Of a stretch of DNA of 64,000 nt, positions 56,608-64,000 are shown one piece after another (positions within the stretch are counted from its first letter, which is position 1; each line of letters opens with the position of its first letter). A program made the translations under genes and the position numbers. The notes beneath the pieces are model-generated. The model was not told the origin of the DNA. It saw nothing but the letters and a program-made list of their open reading frames with translations, and searched no databases. Source of the stretch: Burkholderiaceae bacterium (GTDB taxonomy: Bacteria; Pseudomonadota; Gammaproteobacteria; Burkholderiales; Burkholderiaceae_D); NCBI GenBank assembly GCA_031291325.1, contig JARLJG010000042.1, forward strand, positions 1-64,000, in the 5' to 3' direction.

Positions 56608-57930
56608 ATGAATTCCTTTATCAGCATGAAAAACGATGGCCCGATCCGCTACCAGAGCGGTTTCGGCGCGGAGATGGCGACCGAAGCCTTGCCCGGCGCG
56701 CTGCCGCAAGGGCGCAATTCGCCGCAAAAGGCGCCCTACGGTTTGTATGCCGAGCAATTGTCGGGCACCGCTTTCACCGCGCCGCGCCATCTGAATCGGC
56801 GTAGCTGGCTGTACCGCGTCCGTCCGAGCGCGATGCACCGCGAGTTTTTGCCCTTGGACTGCGGTCTGTTGCGCAGCGCGCCGTTCGACGCGGCCAAAGT
56901 GTCGCCGAACCAATTGCGCTGGAGTCCGACGCCGATCCCCGCTGCACCGACCGATTTCATCGAAGGCTTGACGACGGTCGCCGGCAATGGCGACGCAGGC
57001 ATGCAAGCCGGCATCGCCATCCATATCTACGTCGCCAACCGCTCGATGGAGGACCGCTTCTTTTACAATGCCGACGGCGAAATGCTGCTTGTGCCGCAAC
57101 AAGGGCGTTTGCGCATCAGAACCGAGCTGGGCGTTCTGGAAGTTCGGCCCGGCGAGTTGGCGGTGCTGCCGCGCGGCGTGCGTTTTTGCGTCGAGCTGGT
57201 CGATACAACGGCGCGCGGCTATATTTGCGAGAACTATGGCGCTTGCCTGCGCCTGCCGGAGTTGGGGCCGATCGGCGCCAACGGGTTGGCCAATCCGCGC
57301 GATTTCCTGACGCCGGTTGCTGCATTTGAAGAGCGGGAAGGGCGCTTCGAGCTGGTGGCGAAGTTCGGCGGGCAGTTGTGGCTGGCGGAAATCGATCACT
57401 CGCCGCTGGATGTCGTGGCGTGGCACGGCAATTACGCGCCGTACAAATACGATCTGGCCTTGTTCAATGCCATAAATACGGTCAGCTACGATCATCCCGA
57501 TCCGTCGATCTTCACCGTGTTGACTTCGCCTTCCGACACGGCGGGCACCGCCAACGTCGATTTCGTGATCTTCCCGCCGCGCTGGATGGTGGCCGAAGAC
57601 ACTTTCCGCCCGCCCTGGTTCCACCGTAACCTGATGAGCGAATACATGGGCTTGATCCATGGGAAATACGACGCCAAGGCAGAGGGTTTTCTGCCTGGCG
57701 GCGCCAGTCTGCACAACTGCATGAGCGGGCACGGGCCGGATGCCGCCACCTTCGAACGCGCCAGCCAGGCGACGTTGACGCCGCAGCGCATCGACAATAC
57801 GCTGGCCTTCATGTTCGAGAGCCGCTACACGATTCGTCCGACGCCGTATGCGTTGAGCTCGCCGGAGCTGCAAAGGAATTATCTCGAATGCTGGCAAGGC
57901 CTGAAGAAGAACTTCACCGGGCAGCGTTGA
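56608..57930 (+). CDS. hmgA: homogentisate 1,2-dioxygenase
   Basis: 440 residues from the ATG at 56608, with GAGGAG 7 bases upstream. The iron enzyme opens the homogentisate ring in tyrosine and phenylalanine breakdown. Family segments: [19 protein letters not shown] at the N-terminus, [19 protein letters not shown] and the [18 protein letters not shown] stretch, with metal-binding His/Glu, and [11 protein letters not shown]. The next pathway enzymes (maleylacetoacetate isomerase, fumarylacetoacetase) are not adjacent. It follows purL by 45 bp, so it may be read from the purL transcript. Confidence 0.97.
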   Translation: MNSFISMKNDGPIRYQSGFGAEMATEALPGALPQGRNSPQKAPYGLYAEQLSGTAFTAPRHLNRRSWLYRVRPSAMHREFLPLDCGLLRSAPFDAAKVSPNQLRWSPTPIPAAPTDFIEGLTTVAGNGDAGMQAGIAIHIYVANRSMEDRFFYNADGEMLLVPQQGRLRIRTELGVLEVRPGELAVLPRGVRFCVELVDTTARGYICENYGACLRLPELGPIGANGLANPRDFLTPVAAFEEREGRFELVAKFGGQLWLAEIDHSPLDVVAWHGNYAPYKYDLALFNAINTVSYDHPDPSIFTVLTSPSDTAGTANVDFVIFPPRWMVAEDTFRPPWFHRNLMSEYMGLIHGKYDAKAEGFLPGGASLHNCMSGHGPDAATFERASQATLTPQRIDNTLAFMFESRYTIRPTPYALSSPELQRNYLECWQGLKKNFTGQR

Positions 57931-57981
57931 TTAGTCAGATTCGCTCTGGAACGTCGCACTAAACCTTGCTGCCGAACGTAA

Positions 57982-58004
57982 AAAGCCGCCCGAAAGGCGG
58001 CTTT
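57982..58004. terminator. bidirectional terminator between hmgA and ppiC
   Basis: AAAGCCGCC (57982-57990), 5-nt loop, GGCGGCTTT (57996-58004), with further A residues to the left and T residues to the right. It works in both directions for the convergent genes. Confidence 0.8.
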
Positions 58005-58049
58005 CTTGCGGCGCATCGCGACGATGCGCCTCGACTACATAAAGAAAGC

Positions 58050-58832
58050 TTATTGCGTAATCTTCGCCTTGGCCTTCAACGCTGCATGATAGCTTTCCAG
58101 CTCTTGCTGCTGCAAGCGTTGGATGATTTGCGGCTTGATTTCTTCCAGGGTTGGAACCTTGGCTGCGCGTTCGTCTTCCAGCTTGATGATGTGATAACCG
58201 AATTTCGTATGCACCGGGGTTTCGGTGAATTGGCCCTTCGGCAACGCGATCATCGCGTCCGAGAATTCCTTCACGAAAGATTGCGGCACGGCCCAATCGA
58301 GATCGCCGCCATTGGCAGCGGTCGAATCCTTGGAATGCTGCTTGGCCAAGTCTTCGAATTTGGCGCCCTTCTTGAGCTGGACGATGATGCTCTTGGCATC
58401 GTCTTCCTTTTCGACCAGGATATGGCGGGCATGGTATTCCTTGGCCGGAGCCTGTGCCTTGACTTTTTCGTACTCGGCTTTGACAGCCTCATCCTTGACG
58501 ACGAATTTCTTGATGTGGTCTTGCACCAGGGCGCGGATCAGAATCTGGGTGCGCGCCAATTCAAGTTGTTCCTTGACGTCTTCGTTCTTGGTCAAGCCCA
58601 ATTTTTCGGCTTCCTGGGACAGGATCGCGGTGTCGACCAGTTGTTCCTTGATTCGTGCGCGCAGATCCGGCGTATCCTTTTGTTGGCCGCTTGCTATCGC
58701 CTGTTTGACGATCGCGTCGAGGCGTGAAGTCGGGATCGGTTTGCCATTCACTACGGCAACGTTTTGAGCCATAACAGGGATAGCGGCAATCGCCAGAAGC
58801 AGCACCAGCAGACGAGCAGGTTTTAAAGTCAT
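58050..58832 (-). CDS. periplasmic parvulin-type peptidyl-prolyl isomerase
   Basis: 260 residues. A signal peptide (ARLLVLLLAIAAIPVMAQ) is followed by a SurA-N-like helical part (QKDTPDLRARIKEQLVDTAIL) and a parvulin domain at about residues 130-230 (YHARHILVEKEDDAK; NGGDLDWAVPQSFVKEF; KFGYHIIKLEDE). Assists folding of exported proteins. It is last in the minus-strand group selO-msrB-yciB-bolA, 75 bp after bolA, an order common in betaproteobacteria. Confidence 0.93.
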   Translation of the reverse strand: MTLKPARLLVLLLAIAAIPVMAQNVAVVNGKPIPTSRLDAIVKQAIASGQQKDTPDLRARIKEQLVDTAILSQEAEKLGLTKNEDVKEQLELARTQILIRALVQDHIKKFVVKDEAVKAEYEKVKAQAPAKEYHARHILVEKEDDAKSIIVQLKKGAKFEDLAKQHSKDSTAANGGDLDWAVPQSFVKEFSDAMIALPKGQFTETPVHTKFGYHIIKLEDERAAKVPTLEEIKPQIIQRLQQQELESYHAALKAKAKITQ

Positions 58833-58907
58833 TATTTGTTCCTAAGGAATGAATAAATTGCAAATAGAGTTAATAGGGTCAATAAATCGTTACATGTAAT
58901 CCGATAT

Positions 58908-59189
58908 TCAGTCGGAGCGGGCTACCTCCGACGGGGCCAAAGCCACAATCGCAATGGCATGAATATCTTTTTGCATAAAGTCAAGCAAGCAATCATACAC
59001 CAGCCTATGGCGGGTGACGCGATTTTGGCCTTCGAAAACAGCAGAAATCAGCTTTAATCTATAGTGGCCGCCACCTGACGCCGCGCCGGCGTGACCGGCA
59101 TGCGCGGCGGATTCATCTTCCAAGAGACAGCTTACCGGGGAAAAAGTTGCATCCAGGCGACTACGAATTTCGTCAAGGCGCATCGTCAT
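58908..59189 (-). CDS. bolA: BolA family protein
   Basis: 93 residues. The BolA pattern is visible: an N-terminal helix ([14 protein letters not shown]), the strand-turn segment with DESAAHAGH, the [16 protein letters not shown] stretch, and the helix-turn-like [14 protein letters not shown]. BolA proteins work with monothiol glutaredoxins in iron-sulphur traffic and influence cell shape. The ATG overlaps the yciB stop (ATGA), indicating coupled translation. Confidence 0.93.
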   Translation of the reverse strand: MTMRLDEIRSRLDATFSPVSCLLEDESAAHAGHAGAASGGGHYRLKLISAVFEGQNRVTRHRLVYDCLLDFMQKDIHAIAIVALAPSEVARSD

Positions 59190-59815
59190 TTCGGTTCTTC
59201 CATGTATTTGGCCAGGAATACGCTTTGGCAGACCACGAAGGCGAACATTAAACCCATGCCGCCGAATAGTTTGAAATTGACCCAGGCATCGTCATTGCCT
59301 TTGAATATCACGAACGCGACCAGGAGATTGATGATTCCCATGAACGCAAAAAAAGCAATCCATGCCAGATTCAGCCGTCGCCACACCTGGTCCGGCAACT
59401 TGATCTGCTCTTCCAGCATGGTGCGGATCATGTTTTTCTTCAATATCGATTCACTGTATGCCAAGCCGATCGCAAAGCACCAATAGAGAATCGTTGGCTT
59501 GCACATGATGAAATATTTATTGTTGAAGTAAATGGTCAAGCCGCCGAAGACGACGATAATAAAGACCGATACCCATAACATAACGTCTATTTTTTTGCGG
59601 CGGACCAACAGGTAGGCAATTTGCGCGATCGACGCCAGAATTGCGATTGCGGTTGCCAGTATGATCGGCGACTGTTCGGCGCTCACCGCGCCGCCTGCCA
59701 CGAAACCGGACAAGAACTGGTTGACCAAGCCATGCGCGGCGTCGTTGTGCCCGCCAGCCCATTTGAAGACGGCGAAAAAAAGGATGACAGGGAATAAATC
59801 GAACAGAAACTTCAT
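59186..59815 (-). CDS. yciB: septation protein A / inner membrane protein YciB
   Basis: 209 residues with about five to six hydrophobic helices. The start [19 protein letters not shown] and the segment [20 protein letters not shown] are diagnostic. YciB influences cell division and envelope synthesis in the inner membrane. It is coupled by overlap to bolA. Confidence 0.95.
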   Translation of the reverse strand: MKFLFDLFPVILFFAVFKWAGGHNDAAHGLVNQFLSGFVAGGAVSAEQSPIILATAIAILASIAQIAYLLVRRKKIDVMLWVSVFIIVVFGGLTIYFNNKYFIMCKPTILYWCFAIGLAYSESILKKNMIRTMLEEQIKLPDQVWRRLNLAWIAFFAFMGIINLLVAFVIFKGNDDAWVNFKLFGGMGLMFAFVVCQSVFLAKYMEEPK

Positions 59816-59856
59816 GGGTATTCAAGACTTTCTTTATTTGCTTATTTGGCTACCGA

Positions 59857-59898
59857 ACTGCTTATTTCAAACTGCTTATTTCAAACTGCCTATTTTAC
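59857..59898. repeat. 14-bp tandem repeat between yciB and msrB
   Basis: ACTGCTTATTTCAA occurs at 59857-59870 and 59871-59884, with a diverged third copy (59885-59898) that enters the end of msrB. It fills most of the 74-bp msrB-yciB gap and probably arose by slippage. Confidence 0.7.
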
Positions 59899-60288
59899 AG
59901 GCGTGAAACTCAACGATGCCGAATTGATGCAGTAACGCAAGCCGGTCGGTGGCGGCCCGTCTGGAAATACGTGGCCCAAGTGGGCATCGCACACATTGCA
60001 GATGATTTCGGTGCGTTGCATGCCGTGCGAACGGTCGACCAGTTCGCGCACATTCTCGGGATTGAGCGGCTTGAAGTAGCTGGGCCAGCCGCAACCGGAG
60101 TCGAATTTCGCATCCGACTCGAAGAGCGGGGTGCCGCAACACACGCAGGTATAAATGCCGTGTTCGTGGTGATCCCAATAGCGACCGGTGAACGCGCGTT
60201 CGGTCGAGGCATGCCGCGTTACCTCGTATTCGAGTGGATCAAGCTGGGCGCGCCATTCCTGATCGCTTTTCGTCACTTTGCTCGTCAT
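59890..60288 (-). CDS. msrB: peptide-methionine (R)-S-oxide reductase MsrB
   Basis: 132 residues from the ATG at 60288. Repairs methionine R-sulfoxide in proteins. Catalytic Cys120 lies in RYCINSAS; zinc-binding cysteine pairs are CVCC and CNVC; the substrate-binding GCGWPSYF segment is intact. The ATG overlaps the selO stop by four bases, so translation is coupled with selO. Confidence 0.97.
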   Translation of the reverse strand: MTSKVTKSDQEWRAQLDPLEYEVTRHASTERAFTGRYWDHHEHGIYTCVCCGTPLFESDAKFDSGCGWPSYFKPLNPENVRELVDRSHGMQRTEIICNVCDAHLGHVFPDGPPPTGLRYCINSASLSFTPVK

Positions 60289-61859
60289 GATGAACAACTC
60301 ACTTCCAAGGATTGCGCCCAATCGGGCGGCAGGGCTGCATAATGCTCATTTTCGAGCTGCTCGTCAAAGGGTTTTTCCAAAACGGCGAGCAAACGAGCGA
60401 CTTCCGAAAAGTCCTTATTTTGCGCCTTTTCGATTGCAATTTGCGCCAGATAGTTGCGCAACACGTATTTGGGGTTGACTGCATCCATTGCAATCTTGCG
60501 ATCCTGGTCGGAGCGGCTATCCAACTGCAGGCGGAGGCGATATTCTTGCGCCCAGGCATCGAAGGCGGGACGATTGATGAACAAATCGCGCAACGGTTCG
60601 TCCGCCGCCGGATTGTCGATTTGCAAATTGCCAAGACGGCGGAAAAACTGGGTGTAATCGACATGACTTTCTTGCAAGATGTCGAACAATCGCTGCAATA
60701 ATGTCGCATCGTCCGGCTGCAGCGATTGCAAGCCCAGTTTCGCATGCAGCAATCGATCGAGTTTGTCTGAAAATTCGGTTTGATAGCACTGCAGCGCCAG
60801 ATGCACGTCGTCCACCGTGCCGATCAGCGGCAACAGAGCCTGACCCAGCGCAAAGCAATTCCAATGGCCGATCTTGGGTTGCATGTGGTACGCGTAGCGG
60901 CCCGCGTGGTCGCTGTGATTGCAGATGTGGCGGGCGTCGAACGCTTCCATGAAGCCGAATGGGCCGTAATCCAATGTCAGGCCGAGTATCGACATATTGT
61001 CGGTGTTCATCACGCCGTGCATGAAACCGACCGCTTGCCATTGCGCGATCAGGTGCGCGGTGCGGCGCGTCGTCTCGGCAAGCAGCGCGCCATACGGATT
61101 GGCCTGCTCGCGCAAGTGCGGGTAATGGCGGTCGATTACGTGGTCGGCCAAGGTCTTCAATTCATCCAGACGATCCGTATAGTACCAATGCTCGAACGAA
61201 CCGAAGCGTATAAAGCTGGGCGCCATGCGGGTCGCCACCGCGCAGGTTTCCGGCGTTTCGCGCAGCACAAATTGGTCCGAGCCGGTCACGCACAAGGCGC
61301 GCGAAGTGGGAATGCCGAGCGCAGCCATCGCCTCGGAGCACAGGAATTCGCGGATCGAGGAACGCAATACCGCGCGGCCATCCGCCGTGCGCGAATACGG
61401 CGTCAATCCTGCGCCTTTCAATTGCAGCTCGATGCGGCCCGGCGGCTCTGCCCCGAAGGTCGCGACGTCGCCCAGCAAGATCGCGCGGCCATCGCCCAAT
61501 TGTCCGGCCCACACGCCAAATTGGTGGCCGGAATACACCGCAGCCAGCGGCTTGGATGCCGGCAAGTTCTGGTTGCCGGTAAATATTTGCAGGAATTGTT
61601 CGCTGCCGCCGCTGGCCGCATCCAATCGAATCAGCGTCGCCGCCGATTGGCTGATGCCGACCAGATACGGCGCCGGTAGCGGCGTCGGTTGCAGCCGGGT
61701 ATAGAACGTCGCCGGCAAATCGGCGAACGAATTGCCGATTTCCAGACTATCCAGGTCAAGCAAGGATGACGAGGTCGGCGCGTTGCCGTCGACGTTGCAG
61801 CGCGCCGCATCGTCTGGTGGCGACAATTCACCGATTGGGTCTTTGGCAAGAGTAAGCAT
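60285..61859 (-). CDS. selO: protein adenylyltransferase SelO (YdiU)
   Basis: 524 residues. SelO is a pseudokinase fold that transfers AMP to protein Ser/Thr/Tyr and is linked to redox stress. Family segments: [19 protein letters not shown] (nucleotide-binding region), [59 protein letters not shown] (metal-binding Asn and Asp) and the C-terminal SCSS, where eukaryotic relatives carry selenocysteine. First gene of the overlapping selO-msrB pair. Confidence 0.95.
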   Translation of the reverse strand: MLTLAKDPIGELSPPDDAARCNVDGNAPTSSSLLDLDSLEIGNSFADLPATFYTRLQPTPLPAPYLVGISQSAATLIRLDAASGGSEQFLQIFTGNQNLPASKPLAAVYSGHQFGVWAGQLGDGRAILLGDVATFGAEPPGRIELQLKGAGLTPYSRTADGRAVLRSSIREFLCSEAMAALGIPTSRALCVTGSDQFVLRETPETCAVATRMAPSFIRFGSFEHWYYTDRLDELKTLADHVIDRHYPHLREQANPYGALLAETTRRTAHLIAQWQAVGFMHGVMNTDNMSILGLTLDYGPFGFMEAFDARHICNHSDHAGRYAYHMQPKIGHWNCFALGQALLPLIGTVDDVHLALQCYQTEFSDKLDRLLHAKLGLQSLQPDDATLLQRLFDILQESHVDYTQFFRRLGNLQIDNPAADEPLRDLFINRPAFDAWAQEYRLRLQLDSRSDQDRKIAMDAVNPKYVLRNYLAQIAIEKAQNKDFSEVARLLAVLEKPFDEQLENEHYAALPPDWAQSLEVSCSS

Positions 61860-62333
61860 GTTTGCGTTAAATACGTTAGGCCGATTGGCCGGCAGCCATG
61901 GGCGGGCGACGGCAAGCCCTATTTTGACAGATAAGCGACAAACGCATCTGACGGCGTCCGAAATGGCCGTGCTTCACGCATACGCGTGTACGAAGTGCCA
62001 GCGTTTTTGCAACAACCCATATTCGTTTTGCCCAGTCTGGCCTATTATGATTACCAAGGCGTCGAAAGAAGCACCGAGGGCGAACAGCAGCAAGCCGAAG
62101 AGGTGTCAATGGCGCCTGCTTTTGATCGTTGGCGAGATAAAATCGATATTGGGCGCTATTTGTGCAGTGCGGCATCGAAAGTCGTTGACGATTAAAGCAC
62201 GGTCGTACGAAAATCAATTCAATATAATTAACGCAGACAGCTCTGAATATTTCTATTTGGCGCAAAGGCAGGCAAGCTTTGCAATTTGGCGCCGGATGAC
62301 GGGCAAACAGGGTGTCTAAAACCAGGAGATGTG
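61860..62333. promoter_or_regulatory. divergent intergenic region selO / acyl-CoA ligase
   Basis: 474 bp without a convincing gene; the short plus-strand frames have no family character. A perfect TATAAT lies at 62223-62228 about 110 bp before the ligase, without a good -35 box. Confidence 0.35.
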
Positions 62334-63986
62334 ATGTCGCAGTATCCACAAAGCCCGTTGATGGGGCAGATGATGCACCAGCCTTTGCTTATTTCCAGCA
62401 TTATTGAACATGCGGATCGGCAATTCGGGAAGAATGAAATCGTATCGCGCAGGGTGGAAGGGGACATTCATCGGTATACCTACCGCGACTGTCATCGGCG
62501 CGCACGGCAGATGGCCAACGCGTTGCGTGCGCTGGGCGTGAAGATGGGGGAGCGCGTTGCGACCTTGGCCTGGAACGGCTATCGGCACATGGAACTGTAT
62601 TACGCAGTATCCGGTTCGGGCGCGGTGCTGCATACGATCAACCCGCGCCTGTTTGCCGAGCAGATCGCCTACATCGCCAATCACGCCGAGGATCAATACC
62701 TGTTTTTCGACATGAATTTCCTGCCGCTGGCGGAGGCGTTTGCCGCGCACTGCACCACCATCAAGGCTTACGTGATGATGTGCGACCGCGACCGCATGCC
62801 GAAGGAAAGCAAGATCGCCAACCTGCTGTGCTATGAGGATTTGATCGACAACAATACCGACGATTACGTGTGGCCGCTGTTCGATGAAAATTCGGCTTCC
62901 AGTTTATGCTACACGTCGGGGACGACCGGCCATCCCAAAGGCGCGCTGTATTCGCATCGATCGACGGTGCTGCATTCTCTTGCCTCGTGTTCGCCGGACG
63001 GCTTGAACGTTTCCGCGCGCGATGTCGTGCTGCCGGTGGTGCCGATGTTCCACGTCAATGCCTGGGGCTTGCCGTACTCGGTGCCGATGACCGGGGCGAA
63101 GATGGTATTTCCCGGCGCTTCGCTCGACGGCAAATCGGTGTATGAATTGTTCGAGCAAGAGCAAGTGACTTTCTCGGCCGGCGTGCCGACCGTGTGGCTG
63201 GGCTTGCTGACCTATGTCGGCCAGAACAATTTGCGCTTCTCGTCGTTGAAGCGCACCGTGGTCGGCGGCTCGGCTTGTCCGCCGTCGATGATGAAGACCT
63301 TTATGCACAAGTATGGCGTCGAAACCGTGCATGCCTGGGGCATGACGGAAATGTCGCCGCTGGGCACGGTATGCACGCTGCAGAGTAACCACCTGACGAT
63401 GTCGGAAGAGGCGCGTCAGGCAATTCTGGAAAAACAAGGGCATACTATCTATGGCGTGCAAATCAGGATAGTCGACGATAATTTCAAGGAATTGCCGTGG
63501 GACGGCAAGACCTTCGGTAATTTGCAGGCCAAGGGGCCGTGGGTGATTTCCAGCTATTTCAAAGGCGAGGGCGGCGACGTATTGCAGGACGGCTGGTTCC
63601 CGACCGGCGACGTGGCCACCATCGACGCCGAAGGCTATATGCAGATTACCGACCGCAGCAAGGATGTGATCAAATCCGGCGGCGAATGGATCGGCACTAT
63701 CGATCTGGAGAACATCGCGATGTCGCATCCGGCGGTATTGCAGGCGGCCTGCATCGGCATTGCGCATCCGAAATGGGATGAGCGACCGTTGCTGGTGGTC
63801 GTCAAAAAGCAGGGCGCCGATCTGACGAAGGAAGAGTTGATTGAATTCTTCCAAGGCAAGATTGCCAAATGGTGGACCCCGGACGATGTGACCTTCGTCG
63901 ATGAATTGCCGCACGGCGCAACCGGAAAAATATTGAAAAACAAAATCAGGGAGCAGTTCAAAGAATATAAATTGCCGACGGCATAA
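62334..63986 (+). CDS. AMP-forming acyl-CoA ligase (medium/long-chain or methylthiopropionyl type)
   Basis: 550 residues from the ATG at 62334, with AGGAG 5 bases upstream. Activates a carboxylic acid to acyl-adenylate and then acyl-CoA. Motifs: YTSGTTGHPKGALYSH (P-loop A3), HAWGMTEMSP (A5), DGWFPTGDVATID (A7), DRSKDVIKSGGEW (A8) and the catalytic Lys of GATGKILKNKIR (A10). The N-terminus resembles enzymes named 3-(methylthio)propionyl-CoA ligase, but substrate cannot be fixed from sequence. No beta-oxidation gene is visible before the window ends. Confidence 0.92.
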   Translation: MSQYPQSPLMGQMMHQPLLISSIIEHADRQFGKNEIVSRRVEGDIHRYTYRDCHRRARQMANALRALGVKMGERVATLAWNGYRHMELYYAVSGSGAVLHTINPRLFAEQIAYIANHAEDQYLFFDMNFLPLAEAFAAHCTTIKAYVMMCDRDRMPKESKIANLLCYEDLIDNNTDDYVWPLFDENSASSLCYTSGTTGHPKGALYSHRSTVLHSLASCSPDGLNVSARDVVLPVVPMFHVNAWGLPYSVPMTGAKMVFPGASLDGKSVYELFEQEQVTFSAGVPTVWLGLLTYVGQNNLRFSSLKRTVVGGSACPPSMMKTFMHKYGVETVHAWGMTEMSPLGTVCTLQSNHLTMSEEARQAILEKQGHTIYGVQIRIVDDNFKELPWDGKTFGNLQAKGPWVISSYFKGEGGDVLQDGWFPTGDVATIDAEGYMQITDRSKDVIKSGGEWIGTIDLENIAMSHPAVLQAACIGIAHPKWDERPLLVVVKKQGADLTKEELIEFFQGKIAKWWTPDDVTFVDELPHGATGKILKNKIREQFKEYKLPTA

Positions 63987-64000
63987 GGGCTCCCCCTAAA

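Noticed and set aside
54475..57897. 1140-codon open frame antisense to purL and hmgA
   Set aside because: It is a shadow of GC-rich codon use: the product is low-complexity His/Arg/Gln-rich, has no domain, and the plus-strand genes are certain.
61986..62195. 69-codon plus-strand frame between selO and the acyl-CoA ligase
   Set aside because: No ribosome site, no recognisable domain and an unlikely composition.
1..64000. CRISPR arrays, prophage or complete insertion sequences
   Set aside because: No regularly spaced repeats, no transposase or integrase motifs and no phage structural genes were seen in any frame.

Overview
The window is a chromosomal segment of a betaproteobacterium, most likely order Burkholderiales and close to the Oxalobacteraceae (Herminiimonas, Collimonas, Herbaspirillum). 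That placement rests on the block tRNA-Leu / tig / clpP / clpX / lon / hupB / tRNA-Val / tRNA-Asp / ppiD, the order yciB / bolA / ppiC, the large single-chain PurL and a moderately high GC content. I had no database access, so gene names come from recognised motifs and family knowledge. No rRNA, CRISPR array, phage or complete insertion sequence is visible.

Layout. 0.1-8.2 kb: a small hypothetical gene, then the three enzymes of NAD de novo synthesis, nadA-nadC on + and nadB on -. They are separated by a 3.7 kb accessory islet holding a winged-helix Fic protein with a non-canonical active site, the relic of a helix-turn-helix gene, a VOC protein with its WYL regulator, and a DUF433/DUF5615 toxin-antitoxin pair. 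8.4-21.2 kb: envelope and signalling genes: a penicillin-acylase-type hydrolase, a His-rich membrane protein, a hemerythrin-like protein, a CYTH-CHAD protein, a minus-strand group (exported creatininase-like protein, YVTN propeller, DUF2252), a diguanylate cyclase, a histidine-kinase-like protein without an ATPase domain, and a di-haem cytochrome c. 21.4-24.2 kb: an MgtA-type P-type ATPase broken by one in-frame amber codon. 24.4-33.8 kb: the protein-quality-control block named above. 33.9-47.9 kb: GDSL esterase and YbbA-like ABC ATPase (divergent), two convergent peptidases, a lipoprotein phosphoesterase, a di-haem peroxidase, NAD(P)HX repair enzyme, D-amino-acid dehydrogenase and an ArnT-like glycosyltransferase. 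48.1-57.9 kb: an orphan PilT-like ATPase, a PAS-GGDEF-EAL protein, purL and hmgA. 58-64 kb: a minus-strand operon selO-msrB-yciB-bolA-ppiC, then an acyl-CoA ligase.

How it fits together. Most genes are housekeeping: NAD synthesis and repair (nadABC, nnrD/E), proteolysis and folding (tig, clpXP, lon, ppiD, ppiC), purine synthesis, and oxidative repair (msrB, selO). The accessory signal is concentrated at 2.9-6.6 kb.

The observations most worth checking are: (1) the amber stop inside mgtA with about 95 conserved codons intact behind it; (2) a hybrid sensor protein with HisKA, receiver and HPt domains but no ATP-binding domain; (3) a promoter-to-terminator structured element with long complementary arms between clpX and lon, either a non-coding RNA or a MITE-like repeat; and (4) the Fic protein with Gln in place of the catalytic His.
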